NCBI GenBank assembly: GCA_020832495.1
Contig: JAFIEP010000053.1
Location: forward strand, 1-41,665
Direction of reading: 5' to 3'
Source: Acidimicrobiia bacterium
GTDB taxonomy: Bacteria > Actinomycetota > Acidimicrobiia > Acidimicrobiales > Acidimicrobilacustridaceae
Length of the DNA: 41,665 nucleotides
A program made the position numbers and the translations under genes. Shown in pieces: positions 16,287-25,423 of this stretch. The notes under the pieces were generated by a model. It was given only the letters and a program-made list of their open reading frames with translations. It was not told where the DNA came from and searched no databases. Position 1 is the stretch's first letter. Every line of letters starts with the position of its first letter.

Positions 16287-17921
16287 TCAGTCGGAGGGGT
16301 CCACCTGGACGATCGACCGGTGTTCGGGGATCCAGCGCAGGTCGAGTGTGACCATGCTGTCCATCTTGTCGCTCAGCGACGAGACCAAGTCGTCGATACC
16401 CGGCGGATCACCCGCACCGACCACCGTCACCTGGATCTCGCCGCCGTTCACCGCGATGTTCATCACCCTGGTGTCGTCTCGATCGACGAGCCAGGAGTCC
16501 ACCACCGTAGCCACGGTGTTCTCGTGCGACACCGATCGGGCGATCTGGTTCCCTGACACGATGAGAGGGAGGCTGACCGCGAGCGTCCCGGCCAACAGGG
16601 TGGCCACATAGACGCTGACCCTGTGCTGCTCTGCTTCGAGTCGGGCCACCGGGCTGTAACCCGAGAGCACGAGGACGAAGCCGCCCGCCAACATGATGGC
16701 CACCAGGTTGGTCGCGTACAGGAGGAACGCGCCGATCGCATCGCCGTAGAGTCCGGCCTGCAAGGTGATCCCGACGACGCTGAGCGGCGGCACCAATGCC
16801 ACGGCGATAGCCACGCCCGGCAACGAGTCGGCCACATCCTCGCGGGCCAAGGCGAAGGCGCCGGCGGCGCCGGCGGCGATGGCGATCAGCAGGTCCAAGA
16901 AGGTCGGTGACACCCGAGAGGCGATCTGTGCGTTGGTGTCGAGGTCGGCGAGGACGGGCAGGAAGCGCGCTGCGATGAACGAGAAGGCGATGGCCCCTGC
17001 GGTTCCACCCGCCACGATGAGGGCGCTCACCCCCGCCCGCCCCGGCAGTCCGGTGACGAGCGCGGCCGTGGTGGCCATGATCGGGACCATCAACGGAGCA
17101 ATGAGCATGGCGCCGATGACCACCGCCGTCGAGTCGGTGATGATGCCCAAGGTGGCGATGAACACCGACAGCAGGAGCAGCACGGTGAAGCGTGCCAGGC
17201 GAGGGCGATACGCAGCGCCCTCGAAGAACAGTTTCTCGTCGAGCCGGTTGCGGTCCTCGACCGGGAGTTCTCTTGCTCGGAGCCACAGGCGCAGCACACG
17301 AGCGGTCTCGGCCGGGTCGGGGTCGACGAGATCGTTCTCCCTGCGCGGCGCCGCGTAGGTGACGGCGATCGCCCCGGCGACGACCCATGCCACACCGATG
17401 GCCAGCACCGTGGCTCGCGCCGCCATGACCGGCCACACCAACGGAACGATGCCACCAGCCACGGCCAGGAGCCCCTTGGCCACCAGCCAGGATCGTTCGC
17501 CGCTGCGACGGCCGGCGAACCCGCCCCGCACGAGCGACACAGCGCCGTACGCTACGAGAAGCGCGCCCACGGCGCGGCCGAGCACCATCACGCTGGCGTC
17601 TGGCCAGACCACCAGCACGAGACCCGCCCCGGACGCTGTTGCAATCTCAGCGAGACGGCGGTGTCCGCCGCGTCGACGGGCAAGCAGGAAGTCGAGCGCC
17701 GCCGTCGCCACCAGCGCGCCACCTACGACGAGAGCTAGGAAGTCCGGGTCGCCCTCGGGACCGAAGAGCACGATCAGGAAGGCGACGATGGCAATCGTCG
17801 CCCGTCCGGTGGCCCGGTTGACGACGGCGGGATGGGTCAGGCGCTCACGGAGCGCCGCCAGCCGGTCAGTGCTCGACTGGTCCGCCGTCGAGTCGCCGGT
17901 GCGACGTCGCTCCTCAGACAC
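16287..17921 (-). CDS. DUF308-like plus DUF389 membrane protein
   Basis: 544 residues. The second half is DUF389 (TIGR00341-type): TDSTAVVIGAMLIAPLMVPI is its hallmark, followed by further helices and a short C-terminal soluble domain ending about residue 544. The first half (about 35-190) contains six hydrophobic segments with the alternating pattern of HdeD/DUF308 proteins, such as GLVLVVWPDASV and GGIVPLVWPV. A charged linker, VDPDPAETARVLRLWLRAREL, joins them. DUF389 proteins have no established activity. The GTG start at 17921 has no clear ribosome binding site. The radical SAM gene ends 57 bp upstream on the same strand, so the two may be co-transcribed. Confidence 0.85.
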   Translation of the reverse strand: MSEERRRTGDSTADQSSTDRLAALRERLTHPAVVNRATGRATIAIVAFLIVLFGPEGDPDFLALVVGGALVATAALDFLLARRRGGHRRLAEIATASGAGLVLVVWPDASVMVLGRAVGALLVAYGAVSLVRGGFAGRRSGERSWLVAKGLLAVAGGIVPLVWPVMAARATVLAIGVAWVVAGAIAVTYAAPRRENDLVDPDPAETARVLRLWLRARELPVEDRNRLDEKLFFEGAAYRPRLARFTVLLLLSVFIATLGIITDSTAVVIGAMLIAPLMVPIMATTAALVTGLPGRAGVSALIVAGGTAGAIAFSFIAARFLPVLADLDTNAQIASRVSPTFLDLLIAIAAGAAGAFALAREDVADSLPGVAIAVALVPPLSVVGITLQAGLYGDAIGAFLLYATNLVAIMLAGGFVLVLSGYSPVARLEAEQHRVSVYVATLLAGTLAVSLPLIVSGNQIARSVSHENTVATVVDSWLVDRDDTRVMNIAVNGGEIQVTVVGAGDPPGIDDLVSSLSDKMDSMVTLDLRWIPEHRSIVQVDPSD

Positions 17922-17978
17922 CGACGAGCCGCTCGCTCAGCATGTGCAGATGATGGCACGCACCAGGTGCGCGCCGGG

Positions 17979-20687
17979 TCACCCGCCAGCGAGGACGGGA
18001 CCCTCGGCCTCGGGGACTCCGAGTGCAGGCGCCACGCGACCGATCCGACTCACGGGCGACTCGAACTCCCAGTGGTACCAATCCGTGCCACCACTGTTGA
18101 TGGAGATCTCCCAATTGGCCTGGGCCGTCCGCCCGAGGGAGTCGTCGATCACCATGGTGGCCGGCGGGAAGGTGCTGAGCTTCGGCACCACCTGCTCCCA
18201 GTCCGTCCGATGTGCCGACTGGCGTGCCTCTTCCATCTGCCGGTACCAGGCCCCGTAGTCGTGCGCCAGCTCCAGGGTGGTCGGGTAGTGACGGTCACGT
18301 GCGGGCAGATGGGCATGCTGCACGGCGAGCACCGTGTCGAGAACAGCGTCATCGGGCAGACCGAGATGTTCGACGAGCAGGACTCGTAGGTCGGCGATGA
18401 ACAGCGCCCAGCTCACCGGGGTCAGGCGAGTGTGCGGAAGGGAGCGCAGCACGACATCGAGTAGGGGCAACCGGTCGCGATGCGCGTCGACGATCTCGAC
18501 GACCCGCTCGTAGAAGTCGACCTCGCTCATCGCAGCGACCGCCCGAACGTGCAACGAGACGTGGCGGAAAGCGCCGAAGAAGTCACCCGTGGTGTAGATG
18601 TCGGCGAGACGGCTCATGTGCTGCCAGTCCGACTCGGTGTAGGTGGCTGTCTCTCGCAACACCTCGCCCGGCCGGGCCACGATTCCGTTCTCTCGCCGAT
18701 AGTCGGGGTCGTTCATGGGGGCGTTGGGAAGCAGCACCGTGGGGTACACGAACCCTCGCACGTTGCGGTTGATGGATTCCTGCAGGTCACGACGGAACGA
18801 ATCGAGGGTGGAGCCGGGAAGACCCATCATCAGCTCGACGGCCAACGGAAGGCCGTTGGCACTGAACTCGGCCGCCATGTCGTTGTACTTCTCCGTGCGA
18901 ATGTTCTTGCGACGGATGGTGGTCAGCGTCGGCTGATCCATGCTCTGCAGGGCGAGCTTGCCCTCGGTCAGGATGCCCGCGTCGGCGAACGTCTCGATGA
19001 TCGCCGTGAGGTACTTGACGGTGTTCTTGGCGTAGTTGGTCGTCACCGTCTTGGGGAAGCCGTACTCCTTCTTCAGCTCGGCGAAGCGCTGTGCGATGGC
19101 GACATCGCGTTCGAAGATCCCGTAGTTGGCATCGGCCATGAAGACGCGGTAGATGCGATGTTCTGCGCACCACTGCAGTTCCTCGTACACGCGCTCTAGG
19201 GAGAACTGCCGGATGCGCGAGTTGGTGGCTGACCCCCAGTCACAGAACGTGCACCCGTAGGGGCATCCGCGGTTCGTCTCGATGATGGCCATGGCCTGTT
19301 CGCCACCCATGCCGATGATGTCGAACCAGCCGGTGAGATAGGGCGAGGGCAGACTGTCGAGCTCGGCGATCCGATCGCGCGGACCGCTCCGGACGAAGCC
19401 GGCCTCGGTCCGGTACGACAGGCCGGGCACATCGGCCAACACCGACAGGTCGGCGGGGCCCTTGCCGTCCCAGACTCGCAACGCGTCGAGGAGGTCGAGG
19501 AAGGTTGTCTCCCCTTCACCGTGGACGACGACGTCGACATCTGGGTGGTCGTGGAACCAGCGCTCGAGGTCGTCGGTGTACTTCGGGGCATCGGGGCCAC
19601 CGTGTACGTTCACCGTGGCAGGATTCGTGCTCTTCACGATGGCACTGAGTCCGAGGTGAGCAGCACTCGACCAGAGGTAGTCGGAGAACAAGAAGATGCC
19701 GCCACGTCGCGCCGCGTCGCGCACGCCTGCTTCCTTGAACCAGATGCGGGGATGGAACACGTAGTGATCACTGAAGTCCCGCGGTCCGTTCGTGGCGTTG
19801 GCCAGCAGCATTCCCAACCCGAGCGGCAGCACGGACCGCGACTGGACGACCCCCACGACCTGGACTCGATCCGAGAGGCCACGGTCACGGCGGGCGGCTT
19901 CGTCGCGTTCGTGCGCGGCGATGACACCCGCATAGGCGCGCTCGATCCGCATGCCGCTGCGCATGCGCTGTCTGCTCTGCTCCACCAACTCTGACGCCAC
20001 CCGATGCTCCGGGTCGGTCGGATCGAAGCGGCTCACCAGGCGGGCATTCCGCAGGCGCTGCAGCGTCGATGCCACCTCGTCGAAGGTGAGGCCCATGGCA
20101 GCGCTGGCACTCACCATCTCGGCGATGGCCTCGCTGGCGGGACGTGGTCGCGCGAGTCCCAGGGCGACCATCAGGCCGACGGGGGAAAGCCTGATCCGGC
20201 ACACACCTTGGTGGTCCCACCACTCGAACCCTCCACCGCGGACCAACAGGTAGAGGGGCAGGCACATCACCTCGAGCGGCTCGTCGAGCGGCGCTTCCAC
20301 CGTGGGTCCGTCCACGTCGACGTCATCGATGGCGGGCTCAGTGCCGTACCAGTCGGGGGTGACCTCGAGCGGCGGCGCCCCGAGGTCGTCCGGCCCGTTG
20401 CGCAGCAGCCCGCGGGTGACCAGTGCCTCCCAGGTCCCGTGCAACGCCGCCCGGTCCTCTTCTGCATCACCCCCGACCGAGCCCGCGTAGGCGAGGAACG
20501 CCTCCCGAGACGCAACGTCGCCAGCCGACAGGCCAGCCAGCGCGGCAACCGCCGCCGGCGCCAGTCGATTGGCGACGGCATCGTCGGCTCTCGGCAGGAA
20601 GATGCCGTCAGACCTCAACAGCACCACGGTCGACGGAGCGAGGCGCAGCTCGCCCCGCTCCGGATGTGAGGTGGGATCAGGAACCAT
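17979..20687 (-). CDS. B12-binding radical SAM protein with extended N-terminus
   Basis: 902 residues, cytoplasmic. RGCPYGCTFCDWG gives the radical SAM CxxxCxxC cluster (Cys475, Cys479, Cys482). ALQSMDQPTLTTIRRKN and ELMMGLPGSTLDSF are typical later strands. Residues about 275-405 form a cobalamin-binding Rossmann-like domain (VVGVVQSRSVLPLG, VNVHGGPDAPKY, DVVVHGEGETTF) without the classical DxHxxG motif, as in many such enzymes. Unusually, about 250 residues precede it, with two winged-helix or PqqD-like segments (about 12-97 and 140-222). The C-terminal 220 residues are helical and end in a Trp-rich piece. The family includes methyltransferases and rearrangement enzymes. The substrate is unknown, and no precursor peptide gene was recognised in the flanking 230 bp. 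Confidence 0.88.
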   Translation of the reverse strand: MVPDPTSHPERGELRLAPSTVVLLRSDGIFLPRADDAVANRLAPAAVAALAGLSAGDVASREAFLAYAGSVGGDAEEDRAALHGTWEALVTRGLLRNGPDDLGAPPLEVTPDWYGTEPAIDDVDVDGPTVEAPLDEPLEVMCLPLYLLVRGGGFEWWDHQGVCRIRLSPVGLMVALGLARPRPASEAIAEMVSASAAMGLTFDEVASTLQRLRNARLVSRFDPTDPEHRVASELVEQSRQRMRSGMRIERAYAGVIAAHERDEAARRDRGLSDRVQVVGVVQSRSVLPLGLGMLLANATNGPRDFSDHYVFHPRIWFKEAGVRDAARRGGIFLFSDYLWSSAAHLGLSAIVKSTNPATVNVHGGPDAPKYTDDLERWFHDHPDVDVVVHGEGETTFLDLLDALRVWDGKGPADLSVLADVPGLSYRTEAGFVRSGPRDRIAELDSLPSPYLTGWFDIIGMGGEQAMAIIETNRGCPYGCTFCDWGSATNSRIRQFSLERVYEELQWCAEHRIYRVFMADANYGIFERDVAIAQRFAELKKEYGFPKTVTTNYAKNTVKYLTAIIETFADAGILTEGKLALQSMDQPTLTTIRRKNIRTEKYNDMAAEFSANGLPLAVELMMGLPGSTLDSFRRDLQESINRNVRGFVYPTVLLPNAPMNDPDYRRENGIVARPGEVLRETATYTESDWQHMSRLADIYTTGDFFGAFRHVSLHVRAVAAMSEVDFYERVVEIVDAHRDRLPLLDVVLRSLPHTRLTPVSWALFIADLRVLLVEHLGLPDDAVLDTVLAVQHAHLPARDRHYPTTLELAHDYGAWYRQMEEARQSAHRTDWEQVVPKLSTFPPATMVIDDSLGRTAQANWEISINSGGTDWYHWEFESPVSRIGRVAPALGVPEAEGPVLAGG

Positions 20688-20916
20688 CGTGCGCGTCTCG
20701 GTTCGTCAGGGTGCGGCCGCCAAGGCCGAAGACTACTTCGCCAACCGGTGACGTGCGCTTCGTAACCATCGCTCCGTGCTGCCCGGAACTGAACCCGGCT
20801 TCAGCCGTCGCTGGCGCTGGACCCGAACGATACACGCAATGTTCCCGATGGCATCGTAGAGCGGCCGAACCCGGCATGCGCGCCCGGGCTCGGGAAGCCG
20901 GAAGGGTCGCAGCCGT

Positions 20917-21456
20917 TCAGAGCGTCGGGGTCCCAGCGGTGGTCGTGGTGGTCTCGCCCGACGTGGTGGTCGTGGTCTCGCCCGAGGTCGTCGTGGTGGT
21001 CTCGCCCGACGTGGTCGTCGTCTGTCCAGCGGTGGTCGTGGTGGTCTCGCCAGCGGTGGTCGTGGTGGTCTCGCCGGCGGTGGTCGTGGTGGTGGGTCGC
21101 TCGCACACGGCCCGGCCCTCGGCGAACGCCGTCTGGAGCGCGTCCCGGGTCTCGGGACCGATGGCCCCGTCAACCTCGAGTCCCTCGGCCCGCTGGAAGT
21201 CGGCGATGGCCTCGAAGGTCGCCTGCCCCTCGATACCGTCAACCGGTCCGTCGTAACAGCCCACGGCGGCGAGTTCGCGCTGCCAGACCATCATCGTCTC
21301 GGCGTCGACCTCGGTCGCGTCCTCGTCGGTGTCACTGTCGTCGCCACCACAGCCGGCGGCGAGGAGGCCGAGGACAGCGAACAACGAGGCCATCAGCACC
21401 ACGGCGCGATGCCGGTGCACTGGACGGGTGGTGGGGTTGGTCTCGGTGATCGACAT
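20917..21456 (-). CDS. Lipoprotein with peptidoglycan-binding-like domain and Thr-rich repeat tail
   Basis: 179 residues. The lipobox LAAGC (Cys36) predicts a membrane-anchored lipoprotein. A short acidic linker precedes a PG_binding_1-like domain (about 55-110), with GCYDGPVDGIEGQATFEAI and FQRAEGLEVDGAIGPETRDAL. The C-terminal 60 residues are seven near-identical units of the type TTTTTAGE or TTTTTSGE, a low-complexity tail that may span the wall or carry O-glycans. The frame begins at 21498, but AGGAGG is placed 4 nt before the ATG at 21456, which decides the start. No catalytic domain is present, so it is a binding or spacer protein. Its upstream neighbour on the same strand is the hydrolase lipoprotein, 63 bp away. 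Confidence 0.85.
   Translation of the reverse strand: MSITETNPTTRPVHRHRAVVLMASLFAVLGLLAAGCGGDDSDTDEDATEVDAETMMVWQRELAAVGCYDGPVDGIEGQATFEAIADFQRAEGLEVDGAIGPETRDALQTAFAEGRAVCERPTTTTTAGETTTTTAGETTTTTAGQTTTTSGETTTTTSGETTTTTSGETTTTTAGTPTL
20935..21093. repeat. Tandem 24-bp coding repeat, about seven copies
   Basis: On the plus strand units of about 24 bp share GTGGTCGTGGTGGTCTCGCC with a few changes; one copy is 21 bp. They encode the Thr-rich tail of the lipoprotein. In-frame length change by slippage is likely. Confidence 0.85.
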
Positions 21457-21519
21457 CATTCCTCCTGGCGACGACATGCGGTGGCCGATGCTACTCATCC
21501 GCAGCGACCTGCGTGGCCA

Positions 21520-23628
21520 TCACCGGTCGGTGACACACGGCGTGCCTGTCGGACACGGATCGGGGAGCTGTCCGTCGAGCAGGAACGCCACCACGGCCAA
21601 CAGCGCGGCAGGCTCGTCGGCAGGCATGCCGTGCGGGTCGTCGCCCTCTCGTGGCGGCACGTTGGCAACCGGTGGCGCTGGCGTGCCGAAGTCCCACATC
21701 AGATAGAGCGAACCGTCCCAGGGCCACGACGGGACGGGGTCGATGCCCCAGAACGGTTCGACGTCGGGACTCCGCCCGTCGCCGAGGCCTGGGCTGCGCA
21801 CGGGCACGTCGGCCGTGCGGGCCAACACGTCGGTGGCCACGTTCGCCACCTGGTGGTCGCCGAACGCAGCCAACAGCAGGATCCGGCTCGGGCCCGTGCC
21901 GGGGAGGGGATCCTCCGTGAGATGCGCGCTGTACCCGTTGTTCTCGCCGCGATCCCACAACTGCTGGGCGAGCGCCAACAGCAGCTGCTGGTCGACAGCG
22001 TCGGGTGTGGCCTCGGCCAGGAGCAAGGCGAAGGGATCGAAGTCGATGCTGCGGTCGAGGAGCGTCGAGTAGTTCTGGGCCGGCACGAGCAGGGCGGCGC
22101 TGTCCCAGTCCGTTGCCACCGCTGTGGTGGCACCCCCGAGGATCCCGCCCTGGCTGGCGCCCACGTAGGCCATCCTCCCGTCGAGCACCGGCTCACCATC
22201 GGTATCGGCGAACTCGGGGGCACCGACGAAGCCGTCCGGCGCCACCAGCAGCCGTCCGAGGAACAGCTGGTTGACGTGCGCCTGTTGGAGGCGGTCAGGG
22301 ATGATGCGGAAGTCGGAGAAGTCCCCGAGCATCGTCCCGATGGCCGGAATGTCGTCGCGCGCCATGCCGATCCAGTCGGTGCCGCACACCGTGGCGCCGA
22401 TGAGCGGAGCGGCGATGGCACCCACGGTGAGGGCTTCCTCGGCACCACCGAGCAGCCCGTGCCCGTAGAGCACCGCCGGATTCGGCCCGGGCGCCGCAGG
22501 CACCACGCAGATGAACCGCGCGTCGTAGGTGCCGGTGATCTCCGGCACGCCGTCAGGCACCCCGTCGTTGGCCAACATGCTGGCCGGCGCGCCACCGTCG
22601 GTGAGGAACAGCGGGACCTCGAACGTGCCGGTCACCACCGTGGCCCCGTCGATCTCACCATCGGCCACGCTGGCCACCTCGAAGGCGGGGGCGCCGTCGC
22701 CGAGTTGTTCGAAGGCCAGGTCCCGCATGGCCAGCAATCGGCCGGTGACGTCCTCGGTGGACCGAACGGTGAAGTCCCAGGCCAGGTAGAGGTCGTCCCG
22801 GTCGATCCCAGCCGTGTCGAGGTCGTCGAAGACCCGCTCCATCGCCGGACGACGCGCCTCCACCGGATCGAGATCGCTGGGGAGGGCGTCCCGATAGGTG
22901 ACAAAACCCGGGGACGCCTCGATCGGGGAACCGTCGCCGTCGACGAGACCCCGGAGTGCCACCACATGACGATGGCCCTCGGTCAGGTTGCGGGCAGGGC
23001 GGATGAGCAGCGCCGTGGCCTCGTCGGCCACCTCGGGTGCCTGCAGGCGTTCGGGGGTGAGGTCGGCCAGGTTGTCGGCGTCGAGTTCGGCCCAGTAGGG
23101 CACCCGCTCACCGGTCTCGGCGTCGAGTAGCACGATCGGCGCGGCCCCCTCGAGGGAGGCACCGATGTCGGTGATGGGTGCCATCCCGCTCGCTGCCGGA
23201 TCGAGCCCGGGCACGACCACCACGATGGGGCTGCCGGCAGAGAAGCCGTCATTGCGGTTCCACTCGGTCGGGTCGACGGGATCACCAGCAGCGTTGGTCG
23301 GCATCGAGGCCACGTCGAGCGCCACCTGCCGTCCGGTCGGGGTGTCGGCGGCGATGGTGAAGTGATCGCTCGGGAAGGGGAGGAGACAGTGGCCGGCATC
23401 GAAGTGCTCACAGCGCTCCGGGGCGTCGAGCGTCAGGGCGATCGCCGTATCGCCTGCCTCGGATTCGTCGGCGTCGTCGGAACGCTCGGCATCGTCTGCC
23501 GAGCAGGACGCCGCCACCACGACCAACACGAGGACGGCGGTCCGGCGCAGCCATCGGCCGAGGATCGAACCGTCTGCGCACCGGGTGCCCGCTCCCGGTG
23601 TCTCCCCTGTCGTGCAATCAACGTTCAT
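21520..23628 (-). CDS. Large secreted alpha/beta-hydrolase, probable lipoprotein
   Basis: 702 residues. The N-terminus has a twin-Arg-like GRWLRRTAVLVLVVVAASC stretch: a hydrophobic signal core ending in a Cys at residue 42, best read as a lipobox with a weak -3 position. An acidic linker follows. The first half (about 60-330) is a beta-rich region with CHLLPFPSDHF-type sequence (CLLPFPSDHFT here), seen in very large actinobacterial esterases. The hydrolase core holds LYGHGLLGG (oxyanion region) and GASQGG with nucleophile Ser492; a late FGDHQV supplies a His. The substrate is unknown; bulky esters or lipids are plausible. ATG 23628 is preferred over the frame start at 23670 because GAGGGGG lies just upstream. 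Confidence 0.82.
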   Translation of the reverse strand: MNVDCTTGETPGAGTRCADGSILGRWLRRTAVLVLVVVAASCSADDAERSDDADESEAGDTAIALTLDAPERCEHFDAGHCLLPFPSDHFTIAADTPTGRQVALDVASMPTNAAGDPVDPTEWNRNDGFSAGSPIVVVVPGLDPAASGMAPITDIGASLEGAAPIVLLDAETGERVPYWAELDADNLADLTPERLQAPEVADEATALLIRPARNLTEGHRHVVALRGLVDGDGSPIEASPGFVTYRDALPSDLDPVEARRPAMERVFDDLDTAGIDRDDLYLAWDFTVRSTEDVTGRLLAMRDLAFEQLGDGAPAFEVASVADGEIDGATVVTGTFEVPLFLTDGGAPASMLANDGVPDGVPEITGTYDARFICVVPAAPGPNPAVLYGHGLLGGAEEALTVGAIAAPLIGATVCGTDWIGMARDDIPAIGTMLGDFSDFRIIPDRLQQAHVNQLFLGRLLVAPDGFVGAPEFADTDGEPVLDGRMAYVGASQGGILGGATTAVATDWDSAALLVPAQNYSTLLDRSIDFDPFALLLAEATPDAVDQQLLLALAQQLWDRGENNGYSAHLTEDPLPGTGPSRILLLAAFGDHQVANVATDVLARTADVPVRSPGLGDGRSPDVEPFWGIDPVPSWPWDGSLYLMWDFGTPAPPVANVPPREGDDPHGMPADEPAALLAVVAFLLDGQLPDPCPTGTPCVTDR

Positions 23629-23727
23629 CCGTCCCCCTCGGCTCGCCGTCGGCGTGAGCGCCTCGAACATAGCTGTCCCGTCCGCCAGGACCTGGTTCCG
23701 CCGGGGTGCAGGTCGAGGTGGTGCGAC

Positions 23728-25344
23728 TCAGGCGGGGCTGTCCCCCACTCCACGGGCGTCGATCTCGGCGTAGCCGGCGAGCAGCTCCCGCTCCTCGTCG
23801 CGTCGCGGGAAGGCCACGGCGACCAGCGCCGCTCCTCCCACCGAGGCCGCCACCCCGGCGGCGTACGCCCAGTTCGACCCGGTGACGAACGACTCGCGGG
23901 CAGCCGCCACGATGGCCTCGGCGTACTGCGGGTACTGCTGCGCGGTGGTGGCGGCGCTCGAGTAGGACTTGGTGAGTTCGTCGGCCACGTCTGAGGACAC
24001 CTGGGCAGCCTCCGGGGATGCGGCGATGGCCCGGGCGAACGCCGCGGCGTAGCCGGCAGTGAGCAGCGCCCCCAGGATGGACTGCATGACGGCGCCCCCG
24101 AGGTCGCGTTGCAGATCCGCCGTTCCCGACGCCATGCCGGCCCGACGGACGGGCACCGCCCCGGTGAGCGACCGCGACGCCGGCGTTCCGGCCAGCCCGA
24201 CCCCGGCACCCACCAGGAGGTAGGCCAGGCCCACCTGCCAGTACGGGCTGTGATCGGTCCACAGCACCAGCATGGCCACGAAGCCGGCGATGCAGAAGCC
24301 GTAGCCGGCCAGGAGCGTCGAGCGCGAACCGTTGCGTTCGACCAGCCGCGCCGAGATCGGCGCCACCACCACCATGGCGAGCGCGCCGGGGAGGATGGCC
24401 AGTCCGGATTCGAGGGTCGAGTACGCCAGCACGTTCTGCAGGAACTGCTGGCCGATGAACATCGCCCCCATCAGCGAGCCGAACACGATGATGCCGGCCA
24501 CCGCCGCCACCCAGAAGATCCGCCGTCCGGCGACCGACAACTCGTACAAGGGGTTCGGGGCTCGTCGTTGGCGAACAACGAACAGCGCACCGGTCACCAC
24601 AGCGGTGCCGGCGAGCGCCAACGACCAGGTCCCCTTGCCCTGCTCGGGTGCGAAGTTGATGGCCAGGACGACCCCCGCCACCAGCAGCACCGAGAGGACC
24701 CCACCGAGGTTGTCCACCCGGGCGGTGGTCTCGTTCACCTTCGCCGGGATCAGGATGGCGGCCAGCACGAAGGCAACCACTGCCACCGGAATGGTCACCA
24801 CGAACACCGACCCCCAGTAGAAGCGCTCCAACACAGCACCGGAGACGAGTGGCCCCAACGCAGCAGCGGCACCACCGAACGCCGACCACAGCGCGATCAT
24901 CCTGGTGCGAACCGGCCCCGCCCACAGGGCGGCGATCAGCGCCAACGTCGTGGGGTAGGCCATGCCCGCTGCCACACCGGCCAGCACCCTCGCCGCCATG
25001 AGAACCTCCACGCTGGCTGCCACCGCGGCCAGGACACCGAAGGGAATCGACAGCCCCGTTCCAGCGAGCAGCATCAGCTTGCGTCCGTGCCGGTCGCCCA
25101 GGGCACCGAGCCACAGCACTGAGGAGGCCAGGCCGAGCGAATAGCCGACCGCCACCAGGTTGAGCGACGTCTGGCTGGCGTCGAAGGCGTTCCCGATGTC
25201 GGGGAGTGCCACGTTGGCCACACCGAGGTTCACGTTGGCCACGGCGGCGACGAGGATCAGCGCGGCGATGACCAGCCCCGACCGGGCTGGGCCGCTCGAG
25301 GTGCCCACCGCCGCGCCGCCCGGCTCCGCAGCGTGCGTGGTCAC
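23728..25344 (-). CDS. MFS transporter, DHA2 (14-TM) drug/proton antiporter family
   Basis: 538 residues with 14 predicted membrane helices. YSLGLASSVLWLGALGDRHGRKLML holds the MFS motif A (GALGDRHGRK) after helix 2. VLAGVAAGMAYPTTLALI matches motif B, and GSVFVVTIPVAVVAFVLA resembles motif C of the EmrB/QacA group. The protein exports a hydrophobic or cationic compound against protons; its substrate is not evident. The GTG start at 25344 has GGGAGGG eight bases upstream. It probably forms a unit with the LLM oxidoreductase gene 79 bp upstream on the same strand, though nothing else links them. Confidence 0.9.
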   Translation of the reverse strand: MTTHAAEPGGAAVGTSSGPARSGLVIAALILVAAVANVNLGVANVALPDIGNAFDASQTSLNLVAVGYSLGLASSVLWLGALGDRHGRKLMLLAGTGLSIPFGVLAAVAASVEVLMAARVLAGVAAGMAYPTTLALIAALWAGPVRTRMIALWSAFGGAAAALGPLVSGAVLERFYWGSVFVVTIPVAVVAFVLAAILIPAKVNETTARVDNLGGVLSVLLVAGVVLAINFAPEQGKGTWSLALAGTAVVTGALFVVRQRRAPNPLYELSVAGRRIFWVAAVAGIIVFGSLMGAMFIGQQFLQNVLAYSTLESGLAILPGALAMVVVAPISARLVERNGSRSTLLAGYGFCIAGFVAMLVLWTDHSPYWQVGLAYLLVGAGVGLAGTPASRSLTGAVPVRRAGMASGTADLQRDLGGAVMQSILGALLTAGYAAAFARAIAASPEAAQVSSDVADELTKSYSSAATTAQQYPQYAEAIVAAARESFVTGSNWAYAAGVAASVGGAALVAVAFPRRDEERELLAGYAEIDARGVGDSPA

Positions 25345-25423
25345 CGCGCTGTCCCTCCCGGCCCAGTCAGCCCGGTCAGCCCAGTCAGGCTGTCCGGCGA
25401 CGATGACGGTGCCGATCGCACCG

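Noticed and set aside
20935-21093. Tandem repeat as a possible CRISPR array
   Set aside because: Units are directly adjacent with no unique spacers and are in frame inside a lipoprotein gene.
21409-23130. 573-residue frame antisense to the hydrolase lipoprotein
   Set aside because: Low-information His/Gly/Val-rich translation; the opposite frame has signal peptide, GASQGG and a strong ribosome binding site.
25345-25423. Short CCCAGTCAG-type direct repeats between the MFS and LLM genes
   Set aside because: Only two to three imperfect copies within about 30 bp; too weak to call an operator or repeat family.
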